From Aphanomyces cochlioides (Eukaryota; Oomycota; Saprolegniomycetes; Saprolegniales; Verrucalvaceae), in contig JAHQRK010000009.1 in assembly GCA_019828595.1 (NCBI GenBank), forward strand, positions 806,001-870,000: a stretch of DNA of 64,000 nt, written 5' to 3'. The notes beneath the pieces are model-generated. The model ran no database searches and was not told the origin of the DNA. It saw only the letters and a program-made list of their open reading frames with translations. This document shows, piece after piece, positions 18,759 to 30,500 of the stretch. Made by a program: the position numbers and the translations under genes. Positions within the stretch are counted from its first letter, which is position 1; each line of letters starts with the position of its first letter.

Positions 18759-21119
18759 ATGAAACCGACAAGCTGCAACTGTCAACCGCATTGGATAGCC
18801 GATGCGAGCGTGATGGACGAACCTGCTGTGGAAACTCCTCCAAACATTCCTTCCAGGAATACCTCGCCACCTTCATCCGCAAGTTCTTTCACACCTGCAT
18901 CACTGGACGACGATAGGCCACTCGCCAATGAACGCATCAAAGTATACATACGCGTGAGGCCGCTCTCCTCGTTCGAAGCTTCCTTGGGTCACACTGAGGT
19001 AGCACAATATTCATGGAAAGGCGGCTTTATGTTTGGGAATAGATCGTATCAGCAAGCACAACTTCACTTCGAATACCCTCATCGTCGTCGCAAACCCAAA
19101 TCGAGTGTTCGTTTGACAGCATCTTTCCGAGTGCATCAACGCAATCTGAAATCTACGCCGCTGTCCAGCCACTAGTTGCAGATGTCCTCGAAGGATTCAA
19201 CGCTACGATCTTTGCCTACGGACAGACTGGCACTGGAAAGACCCACACGATCCTTGGCATGGATGAAGCAGCTTTAGCTTGCCGTGGCTCTACCCCAGAC
19301 CTCACCCTCTTCGCACCTTCTTGGGGCATCATACCTCGAGCTCTCTGTCAACTGGTCGAGGCTACAACTGCAAACACGTCCTGTAGTATCTCGTGCGCAT
19401 ATTTACAAATCTACAACGAAAAGATCTTCGACTTGCTGACAGACAAGAAACGACAAAAGCCGCTGGCACTGCGTGAGGCATTGGATGGTAGCTCAGAGAT
19501 GGTCGTCCAGGGTCTCTCGAGCTATCCTATCACATCCTTGAGTGATGTCATGGCGTTTCTCAAGCGCGGGTACTTGCTCATGCTAGCTTTTCTCGAGTTT
19601 ACTGTCTAATGTTGTAGCAAACTGCATCGCGTCGTGCGGGAGACGGAAATGAATGCTCAAAGCAGTCGCTCTCATGCGATTTTACAAGTAACATTCAAAT
19701 CCGAAACCAAGAACGGTCATCTAAGAGCAAAGCTCAACATGGTTGACTTGGCAGGTTCGGAAAAATGGAACAAACAAGCTTGTAAACCTGGCGTCGAGAT
19801 CGAAGAGATGAAAAATATCAATACGAGTCTCTCCGCACTTGGAAATTGCATTGCAGCTCTTACGCAACCTGGTCGAAAGCATATTCCATACCGTGACTCG
19901 TCCCTCACGCGCCTTCTTCAAGACTCACTCGGGGGAAACACACGCACGGTAAGCCATGACTCGTGTCGACGGTCTAAAATCAAACGATTAGGTTTTGATT
20001 GCAACTATCACAGCACGAGCGTCTGACGAAACTGTGCGGACAATCCAATTTGCAGATAGAACGAGGGCTGTCATGCAGTGTGTTGTCCAGAGTCAAGCTA
20101 TTCCCATGTCTCCTCGCCAACTACACTTAGGTACAATCTACATGTTCTCATCGCCACATAAATTGCCCAAAGGGCTCACTGCCGCAAGAGCGCACATTGC
20201 AAAACTCAAGCAGAAACTTCACGACTTAGCCGAACAGAAGGACAAACAGGCCGATATATCCGACCGCATGCATGCTTATGAAGCTCAAATGCGTGAAAAG
20301 GAACACGCAATTGAGAAACTCTTGGAACAAAACGAAGCGTACCAGAGAATGCTTCGAGACGGCGAGGAGAAGATTCAAAAGCTTGAAGAGCAAATTCAAG
20401 TGCTATCGACTCCACCAAAAGTTTCTCGTCCGAGCAATAACCAAGTCGATCCAGTCAACGCATCCAGAAATTTTCTCTCCGGGGCTTCCCCAGCTCGAAA
20501 TATGCCCCTCAATGCTTTTCCGACCACTTCCTTCGATGACAAGACAAAGAGCAGTGTGCTCTATCGGAATCTCTACGGAGCAACCAAGCAGCCTCCAATT
20601 GTACAGACCAAACAGCCCGATCCAGTCTTGTCCTCATTATCGCCAGCGGCATCCATCATGACACGAGTCACTGCAGAGTACCGACGACCGACTTCAACCG
20701 AGGGTGGAGCTTGCCTTGAGCATAAACTCCGCGATTGTATCTTATGTGCGCTTCGACAGAAAGGAGGCTCGTTTCCAACAATGCCAACCATCACTACATC
20801 CTTGCCCTCCATCCAACCCCGACAAAGCCCGCGATCGCTTTCCCTTTCATCGTCGCTTCCCAAAATGTCCGTCCCGACTTTATCACAAGAGTTATCCGTG
20901 TGCTCAATCCATCACTTGACTCGCTGTGTCTTGTGCAATCGAGCATCTCAAAATCCTTCCAATGGACCACAGACCGAAACTTCCAACATTTGTACTCCCC
21001 ACGGCCTCAACAACTGCATCCTCTGTGCTCGACTTCCCCTACGCTCCACCTCATTTCCAAATCTAACGCAGCAGCAGTCAGTTCCTGCTACCATCAAAAC
21101 AAGACTCCTTGATCGATGA
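18759..21119 (+). CDS. kinesin motor protein, copy 2, with Cys/His-motif tail
   Basis: Five exons (18759-18998, 19043-19569, 19618-19948, 19992-20130, 20173-21119) close to 727 residues; a second ATG at 18813 would shorten the start by 18. The motor domain has IKVYIRVRP, P-loop GQTGTGKT (about 140-147), NAQSSRSH and MVDLAGSE. Introns after TE, KRG and RT coincide with those of copy 1 at 4376-6027. The 42-nt intron at 20131-20172 is in frame and inferred from good splice sites. After the motor come a coiled coil (AHIAKLKQKLHDLAEQ... to about KIQKLEEQIQVL) and a Ser/Pro-rich region. The tail then holds three copies of C-x2-H-x-L-x2-C-[IV]-L-C at 20712-20747, 20901-20936 and 20991-21026, spacing suited to small zinc-binding turns. 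Copy 1 lacks this tail. Subfamily and cargo unknown. Confidence 0.88.
20712..21026 (+). repeat. three CX2HX4CX2C motifs in the kinesin tail
   Basis: The three motifs read CLEHKLRDCILC, CSIHHLTRCVLC and CTPHGLNNCILC. In each the Cys and His positions, the Leu two residues after His and the final Leu-Cys are invariant, while the linkers between motifs diverge. This suggests selection on metal-binding positions rather than recent duplication. The pattern is like a reversed or shortened zinc knuckle. Metal binding and partner (RNA, membrane or protein) are inference. Confidence 0.7.
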
Positions 21120-21495
21120 CATCCAATGTGTTTACCGTGTCGCATCCTTGGAAAGTCGTGTGAACCTTTGGCCACAGTCGAGTGAATGACGGACAGCAGG
21201 TTGAGAGTCCGACCGAGAGACTAGAGCAGATAGCATAAGAACTTACTGTTGGCTTGTTATCGCCATTGTTTCTTTGTTCTTTTGCTTTCCCTGCCATGAG
21301 ATTTTGTCGAATGCGATGGGTCATGGAGGATGTCGTCGGGTCGTTAACCATCACTCGACATTGAATTTCACAGTAGAATTGAAAATGAAGGGTCTGCCAA
21401 TCAAGAAGCAAGTCTGTCCATCTCAAGTGGACGAATCGGTGGTCACCAAGCGAAATCGTCGTCGTTGAGCTGTCGGTCCTGCACAAGTGTTTAAC
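21120..21495. other. 376-bp spacer before exportin-T
   Basis: Lies between the kinesin stop and the exportin-T start, same strand. Short frames here have no domain character and no RNA gene was recognised. It probably holds the exportin promoter. Confidence 0.4.
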
Positions 21496-24481
21496 ATGGC
21501 TACCGTCAACATTGAAGACTTGGAACGCGCTGTGTTGTACGCGTTTCAGTACGCTGGTGCGAATCCAAACGATGCCGAGGTTCAGAAGGTCAAGGGCGAA
21601 GCAGAGATGTATTGCCAATTTGCCAAGCAATCAAGCTACGTCTACTTTCTCCAGCTCTTTCAAGCCTCAGGACATGAACAAGTAAAATTCTATGCACTCC
21701 AAGCGCTCCAGGTATGTTTGTTTCTCAAGCGCACGGTGCCTAGACGACATACGTGCGATTAGGAATACCTGACCGAAGGATCTTCATTGTACTCCCACAT
21801 GGACCCAACCAAGACGCAACACATTCGAACAGAGCTCCTTGCTTGGCTGCAACAGCAAGAGCAACTTCCGTCGTTTATCAAGACAAAACTCGCCGTCGTC
21901 TTTGCGCTTTTGGTAGATTTTCCTCTCTGCCACTTGTTGCTCATGCCAGCTTTAGATTCGACGCGACTATCCAGACCTATGGCCAACAGCTTTCCAGGAT
22001 TTACTAGCTCTGCTTCCTCGTGGACCTTTCATGGTTGAAATGTACTTTTGCATTCTCATCGCGGTGTACGAAGAAATTGTCGAATTTGACTCGACGCGGT
22101 ACGGAGCTCAGTATGCGACTCACAACATGAAAATCAAAGATGCCATGCGCGATGGCCCAAGCAGTTGCATTGCGCAATCGTTTGATGTTATTTTCAACGT
22201 ATTGGCAGCGTACCAACCCCAAGAGGTCAATTTGCTTGCGCTGTCTTTGGCTGCGCTGGAAACTCTACAAAAGTATATTCAATGGGTTGATATTACGCTT
22301 GTCATGCGCTTTGTGCCACTGCTCTATCATGCGCTCAACCATTTTGACGCCCTTCGATGCCGCGCGGCAAATTGCCTGAATGAAGTTGTGTCCAAGGGTA
22401 TGCTTCCTGATAAGAAGTTGGCTCTCTACATCACGCTTGACGTTGTGCCAGTACTTTCAGCGCTACAACCTCTCCTAGATAACGACGCGGAAGTGTGTGA
22501 AGAGTTGGGTGAAGTGGTCAACACGATGGGTCTTGAACTGATCACCTGCATCGATTCTTTTCGCCAGACGAACGACGCGGAGCGCTACCAGCAAGCTAGC
22601 GCTATGCTCACACAGCTCATGCCCGTCACTTGGTTCTTCTTTGGCCATGATGTCACTGATGTGTCTCAAGAAGTGTTTGAAATTGTCAATGCGTTGACCG
22701 GCCTCCTTCGATCCGAGTCGCCTCAAGATCTGTTTCAGCCGTCGCAGTACCTCAGTCCATGGCTCCATGGCATTTACCGACAGATGAGATACCCTGACGA
22801 AGACGACCAAGTGGACGAAGCTGAGTTTGAAGATTACCGTCGCCAACTTCGTGCTATCTACGTCAATTTGACTCGAATGTGCCCTGATGTGATTTTGCAA
22901 TTCATTACCAGTCGACTCCAAGATGCTCTACAGAACATTCATTCGATTGAACACCGCGACTTGGAAGCTTGTCTGGCGCTTGTCTATTTCTTCAAGGAAG
23001 GTCTCACTGGTGTCAAGAATCCCCAGCAATACGACGATATCCAAGGACCGTTTATGCAAATTGTCGTTGCTATTCACAACACATTGCTCTCATACCCAAC
23101 TCTTCCATCGATGAACTTTCGAGTCCTCTGCATGTTCTACGAACTCACAGTTCGATACAGTTCTGTACTCAAAGTCTACCCAAATTTGCTGCTCCTCCTA
23201 TTGGAATGCATGTTCGGTGCGGCTGGAGTCGGTAACCATGATGCCACGTTGCGTTCGCGGGCTTGTTACTTAGTATTGCGTCTGCTCAAGTCTCTCGGCA
23301 GTGCTGTCCATCCACATATGTCGCAATTGCTCCAAGTCATTGAGCCACACTTGGTTGTTCCAGGCACCGTTGACGTTAACGACGGCCTTACTCTTGAGGA
23401 CCAATTGTACCTGTTCGAATTGACAGGGTTCCTTATCGGTTCCATGCCGCAAGAAGTTGGCACAGTCAAGTGGCAATACCTTGGTGTTGTTTTGACCCCT
23501 CAACTGGCGCAGATCGACAGATGCCTTCACCAACCAGTATCACAGGAGATTGGTGAGCATTTGGCAGCGGTTCTCAACGCCATGTGCCATGTTCTCAAGG
23601 GCTTTAAGAGTCGCCAGGCACAAGAAATTTTCCTCACAACCTTGTCTGCCACTGCGAGTGTCCTGTTGGTTTACCGCACAAATGCTGCCGTCCGAAGCAA
23701 AGTGATTGTGACACTACATCGCCTTGTGATCTTGCTTGAGCCACCAGTCTTTCTCTCTCGGGCGGATGTTCTCACAGCACTTATGCAACATTGCGAAGTC
23801 AATGATGTGATTGAAGTTGTTCAGCTCATGAACCAGCTTATTATCCAGTACAAGACCGTTCCCGAATTCTTTCCAGTGCTTGATCGCAATGCCATGAACT
23901 TCCTTCAGCGCATGATGGAGCTCATTATGTCCGACCAAACCAATTCTACTGAGCGAGCAACGGCTCAAAAATATTTATATTCGTTCCTCATGAACATTGT
24001 GCAGCACCGCCTCACTGGCGTTCTCTTCACTCCAACCAATTTGGGATCTTTGTCTCAAGTTCTTCGTCTTGTGGTTGACGGCTTTGGCATGGAGCTACAC
24101 ATTATCCGCGCTGTTGCAACACTCAGTCAAAACCTAGTTGAGCATGTCTTCAAGGAAGAGGCATTCCCCGACCAGCGTGATCTTATCCGACTATTCCTCT
24201 TTCAAGAAATCCTCCCCGCCCTTTTCCGAGTCGTTCAAGTGCCAGAATTCAACCTGCGGGATGCTCAAAGCCAAATCGTTTTGCGCGACCTAGCCAAGCT
24301 GCAAGTTGCGATGTACGGCTCGGCCCTCCGCGAAGAATTTATCGCAGCCCTTCAAGCTTACTTTGCCGCTTTAAATATGCCCCAGCAACTTGTCGAAGCC
24401 TATTGCACCTCTGTTCGTAGTGAAGACGTGCCAGCCATCATCAATCACTACCAAGCCTTTGTCCAAGCGCGAACGTCATGA
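21496..24481 (+). CDS. XPOT: exportin-T (tRNA nuclear export receptor)
   Basis: Three exons (21496-21711, 21763-21912, 21956-24481) give 963 residues, the normal length of exportin-T/Los1. This karyopherin binds mature tRNA with Ran-GTP and carries it through nuclear pores. The N-terminal HEAT region matches the family in VKFYALQALQEYL, LAVVFALLIRRDYPDLWP and AFQDLLALLP. The intron at 21913-21955 is needed to join these. Downstream come IKDAMRDG, LQKYIQWVDITLVMRFVPLLYHAL and CLNEVVSKGM, all typical. The rest is a continuous alpha-solenoid. The ATG at 21496 is the first in frame. It converges on the dynein heavy chain gene, with 108 bp between stop codons. Confidence 0.93.
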
Positions 24482-24589
24482 GATTGCAATGAGATTGCAA
24501 GATCCATCACGGTACACTAGTAAATAGAGATTATAATCTTATTCGCCACGTTAATATCATGGCTCATGATATACAATACAAGTCTGACC

Positions 24590-27500
24590 CTAGTCTTCGT
24601 TTTGCAGAAGCAGAGCAACTCCTGCTAAAATCCACTTCGATTTAGCCACCTTGGTGCTGAGTGTCGCTAGGAAGACGTACGTCGGTCCTCGTTGAGCAGT
24701 CATATACACAGGGCACTCATAGACTGTAACATCATTGCGAAAGAAGCCAGGGCTTGTTGCGTCCCAGTCTTCTTTGATGGGTACAGCACGAACATACAGG
24801 ATTGGCATCGGGCATACCTACGCAACGACAGCCGTCAAAATCTTAATTCCAAAAATTATAGCCCGTACGACTTCTTTTGGTTTCGAGTCGCTTAGATAGC
24901 CCGCACAAGGATATTCCAATTCGTCCACTGTGTAAGAATGAGCTTGTAATTCCTCAGGGTCATCGCTGAGGAACCAGCGAGCGCCTTCTAGCAAAAGGCC
25001 GTGGACAAAGAAACCTTTAGTCGCTCCTTGGTTGACAGACATAGTGTTGAGAACGTGCGTTTCGATCGTCATGTTGTCCAGAGGGAAATTCAAACTACGC
25101 GATGTGACTTGTTTGACGGCAGTGAGGAATGCCGAGGGGTTAAAAAGTCCCGAGAGCCACATCGACGAAGGTAGGTTCCAGTCTTGTGTCCACGCAGTTA
25201 AGAATGCAACTCGTTCAAGCAAGTCAACAAACCAAGCTGTCAATGACTTGCGAGATGGCCATGCAAACCTAGACCTTGACATTATGTATAGTAAAACAAA
25301 CGAATTTCAACCTTTCCCACGAGCATGAGTGCAGAGGATTGCGGCCAGGCACTTGGTGCAGTGACATGGATTCTAGAAGCTCTTCCATTGCATCCGTCAT
25401 GTTGAGTTGTCCATTCATTCCTTTGATCAATTCATTGAGAGATTTGCGCATCACTTCTAGCAACACGTTCATTCGTGTGCATTCTTGCAACGCGACAACA
25501 ATGTATGGAGCTGTGGAGTGCCCTTGCTCTAGCAAGGGTTGCGCCTGCTCTTGGAGATCATGGAGTGGAAAGTCACTCGGTAGTTGGCTCATCAGCCCTT
25601 GAACGATAGCAGATTTATTGGTGACAGCACTTGCGGATGTTAACGTAACAGTGAGTCCGAGCATTGCACTGCCGATACGCTGTAAATTGAGAAATAGATC
25701 ATTGCACGCAATGGTCATCGTTTGAATTTCAGTGTTAGGGTGGAGCCCAAACAGGGTTGGCGTTTCCGCAGGTAAATCGTTTTCAATAAAAGCCGTGTAC
25801 TTCGAGTACGTGTACAAGTATGGATCTGGTGCAGTGATACCAGGCATCAGGTCCTTGGCCTTAAGAACCTCTTCTTTAAACAAAACATCAAGATATGTTT
25901 TGTTCGTCAAGCGATCCCAGAAGTCGGTAATATGACCTCCATACATAATTTCACCAAAAATGTAGCGCAAGTCGTCCCAAGGGAGCTTACTGTCCAGCGT
26001 CTTGTCCATGTATCTGCGAAGGACATCTGCGCATAGAGTCAGGTCGCCTTGGTTGAAGCTATACGGTCGACTCCACCCTTGAGGGCCAAATCTCCGACGG
26101 CCCAAAATAATGGAATGGTAAAAGCACAATGCAAACAGACACCCCTGGAACTCGTTTGGTCGCAAACTTGTTTCAATGGCTTTCAATGAAAATGAAGCCC
26201 ATGCTCGACTGAGATTACTCTTTAGATCTGCTGGTGATTCATTTGCGATTTTAATGCAAACTTGAAGTAGTGGCTCTGGAATATTGGATTCAGTTGGAAT
26301 GATTGGTGCTTCGGCAGACAAAAAGCACCGAAAGTTTGAGTCTGCGGCCTGACTGCAGGTCTGGAGTATTCGCGTCAGATGCGGTAGCCACCGTGGCATC
26401 AAATGTATATTTTGAAGCACAACCCATGATCCCTCCGAGGCGAATCTTTCAAGTGTTCGCTCTGCCGGGCCTTCTTGACCTTGCCCCATTGATATATTCA
26501 TGAAGTTTCCTCGCTCTGCAGTCATCTGAAATCTCCTACCAAGAGCTTCAATATCCGTTGTTGGGTCCACTCCAGGAAAGAGGAAGAAGAAGATTGGCGT
26601 TGACGCACTGGCTTCTAGATATATACTCTCCAAATCAAATGGAGGCTGATTTACGAAAAATTGGCCAAGATTGGCAGCAATAAATTTGCTCAAGGCAGTA
26701 AGCAAGCGGTCAGGGCGAAGTGCACGAATGAGAAGTAGTTGGACAAGTGGGGTGCGAGGTTTGCCGGGCATAGGCTCACTCTCTGGAGTGTCTGATAAAT
26801 ACCATTCTTTCCACTCTTCCCCATCCAATTTAAATTCATTCGTGAGCATTGGGACCAGCTCTTCCAGCTTTCGAAGTTTTGACCACAGAGCATCCGGCAA
26901 CCATTCATTGAGAATTCCAATGGCAGTGGTACATGCAGTTGTCTCGTCAGCACTGGGGCTTGTAATTAACTAATGCATAGATATCAGCTCTGAAGTCATT
27001 TGGAGGAACATACGTGAGATATTTCATCCGTCGAAATTTTGTTCTCTTCTTTGAGTATTGTGAAGCAGAGTTGAGTTGCAATGACTAACTTGTCCTTCTC
27101 AAAGAGTCCTCGACGGACATAGTCGAAGACGACTTCCGTGATACTCGTCTGTAAACTTACACATCGTGCTGCAATTGCCGATTCGTCCGGAACTTCTTCG
27201 TTAGCACTAAAGCGAACGTCATGACGAATATTTGTAAAACTCACCTTGCTAATATCGCATTCATATCTAAATGAGCTTCTTCAAGAACTCGATCGATAAG
27301 CAGGACATCAACATGCCAATGGAAACGTTGACTGACTATCACACGTTTGGCAGCAGCTTTAAATCTGCTCAAAGCTGAAGATGGAGCTTGTTTCTTTTGT
27401 TCATCGTGATGTCCATTTGCCACATCCATGCCTCGTTGAAACATAACCACAAAAGCATTGAGCGAAAATACGTTATAAGCATGAAGCTTGTGCAGATTGT

Positions 27501-30500
27501 TCAAGATGAAGAATAGCATTGAGCCACGATGGGCGACGCCTTGGTACTTGGCGCTCAACTCATTGATTGCCTACACTCCAGAAATTATTTTTGGATTGAT
27601 CAGCATTACTGACCAATTCGTTTTCAGCTGAGCTCTTTGCTTGGATAAATAAGGCATCCGCTGTCGCTTTAGTCGTTTCCAGATCACCAATAAGCTGGAC
27701 ATTCTCTGTTACATCCCCTTCAGCATCCGCCAAGCTATTTAATATCTTATCTTCCAAGGCTTGCATGGTAATTTTGAATTTGTTTTGTTGTTGAATCAGC
27801 GCAGTTCGTGCTTTTGCTTTCTTTGGCCATTCCTACTTCACCCTTTAGTGATGTTAACTGAGATAATGTACCTTTCGAATCACCAGAGCTAGGAGTTGAT
27901 CTTCCAGACCTTGTGGCGTCACTGCAAAGTTCACAAGAGTTGTTTCTGCCTGGATTTCTGGTGCATAGTGTGGATTCGCCATTGTAGTATGTAGATATAG
28001 TCGGAACGTTGCTGACAATTCAAGCAATTTGTCTCCCAGTTTCAAGCACACTTTTCGTCCTACCCAGCTAGCTGAGCAAATATGCCGCTTCAACGGTGTT
28101 TACCTTTATTAATTGTGCATCTGCTGATGACTGGCCAAATGACAGGATCTATGGATTCTTCGATGTTTTCCAGAAGCAGTGAGTGCCCTTGCTCAATCGC
28201 AGACTCGAGTTGTGGCATTAAGTTTGGTTGGTACTGGCGTCCGACAACGAGAGCTTCCTTGGCCTTTAGCCAATGTATCGCTTGAAGCTGAGGATCAATT
28301 AGGAGTGGCCACCGCTTGCAATTTTGCACAATCGTGCCATTCTCGATCGATACTCGATCGCTAGGTAAGCCAAATCTATTCTCGATGAGTATTTGATTTT
28401 TAAAAGGCAGATTCATTACCCAACCCAAGCTGCTTCATCGGTCAGTGATGTGAGCATTGAAATTGGCGTTGCGTTCTCGCGAAAGGCAAGCGGCTTTTTG
28501 AGGCCAAGCAGAAAAGGACGCCAGTGAGTGTTAACTAAGAGTTCACGGTATGGCTTTGTAAAAGGACCCGCATAGGATACAAATGCAGCTGCAATTAGAA
28601 CATCGCCAATCTAGAAATCCATGAGAAAATACCCAAGATGAAAAAATGAACCGTCGATTCCGCCTTCTTTTTCAAAATCTCAACGTTTTGTTGCCATCGA
28701 ACGTTTTCGCTGCCAAGGGCCGCTGTTAATCTCTTCGCCAAAGCCATGCGAGTTTTGCCCTTCTCAACAGTTGCGATGGCCAAGTTAACTTCTTCATTGT
28801 TCTTTTCGTAGGCTGCCGTCAATTTTTCCAATCGTTCTTGAAGAGTTTGAACCTATGTTGTGATAAATAGCTACTATGCCGAAATGAAAACCTTCGTCTG
28901 CACTGCGGTGAGTTTTTCATTTGCTGCGGCCCATTTATCCGTGATTTCTTGCAGTGCTTTTCGCTTTGGCTCGATTGTAACGAGGACATCGTAGTACGCA
29001 ACAATGTTGATGACCCATGCACAAAGTCCGGCAGCTGCCGAATTTCGCTTTTCAATTGTCTCGACATTGAAATGTGGTAATTCCAGCAGAGGTCGAATTT
29101 CTTTCCAATTGACCTCTGGAACTGCGTTGGCATCGACTAGAGATTTAAATTTCTTAAGCACGTCAATTAACCCATTGACATTGACGAGGAGGATTTTCTT
29201 CGCACTTTCCCAAGCTCGATCCTTCTCCTTTATCTTGCCGTTCTTTTGGACAGGCACGTCTGGATTGATTCCAGCAAAAAGAACGAGGACGCTGGCAAAT
29301 ATATCAGCAACACCTGCTGGAGGCTTGGACATTGTTTTGCAATTGCCCAAATCTTTTCGATTGAGTGTATCCAACGCTGCCATTGCGGCGTCCACCTATT
29401 GCACTTAAATTTTGATTATATGGATTGATGTACCATAGGCTGTGCTGCGGCTAAATCATTTTCAGTGTCAGCTTTCTTGATTGCCATATCTGCATGAATG
29501 ACAGCACACTTGTCAGCCTCAATGTTGGCCTTTTCAGTTTCCTTTTCAACCAGCCGTTTGTCGGCGGCTACGATGTCAGCCATTTCTTGTGCAATAATTT
29601 TCTTCTTCATGGCCTCTTCCAGCATCTTTTCCAATTCTTCTTCGATGTTCGCAACGACGTGTGATGTGCCTTCTAGCTTGTCCAGTCCCGACTGAAGCCG
29701 AAAAATTGCCTTCGATCAAACAAGTGTTAGTCATTTAAGATTAAATGCATACCTTCGACATATCTTGTTGCTTTTGCACAAGCAAGGTATTATAGAGGGA
29801 AAGGAATTCTAAGTACGTCTTTGGAGTGGTGTACACTCGACGGCCTTCTTCTCTCTTGAACTTGTCCGCCATGGCGTTTACAGCTTCAAAAGAATAAGGC
29901 ATGAACTGCTCCACTGCGGTCAAAGCGTCACCGTTCAGCGAAGTTGAGGAAAGACACTTTACAGCAACACTTTGAAGAGCATCAGCTGGCCACGGTTGAA
30001 ACCAGTCGATGAGGGTACAATTAACTAGAGCTGGAAATTTACGAGCCCAGCTTCTAAACTTTGTTCCAGCCGGTGAGAAGCACAGAACACAGTGAACGTT
30101 TTCCTTGAGTTGTCGTAAAAAGTGTGCCCAACAAGCTTCTTTGTCCTAATATCAACATGTTATGACATGAATACACTAGTGGAGCCTACAGGTTTAAACT
30201 TCGTGGCAACCTGCGCTGCAATAGCGTCCTGCTCCTCGGTGGAGTAGAGCTCAGCAACCGACCCAGACGACAGTAGATCATTAATATATACAAGCATTCG
30301 CTCCTTCTTGATATCGGTGTCAGACAAGAGGAAGACAACTCTCTCGCCTTTGATTCCTGCTCTCGCAAAAATTGTTTGCAAGTCCGACTTGAAATCTGTC
30401 ATACTATCGCGGTGTTGTAACAACATGATTTGGTGGCAAGGAATCTTACGTGTAAGTTTGCGTAATAGTAACATCCATCACAGTGTAGTGGACAACGTGC

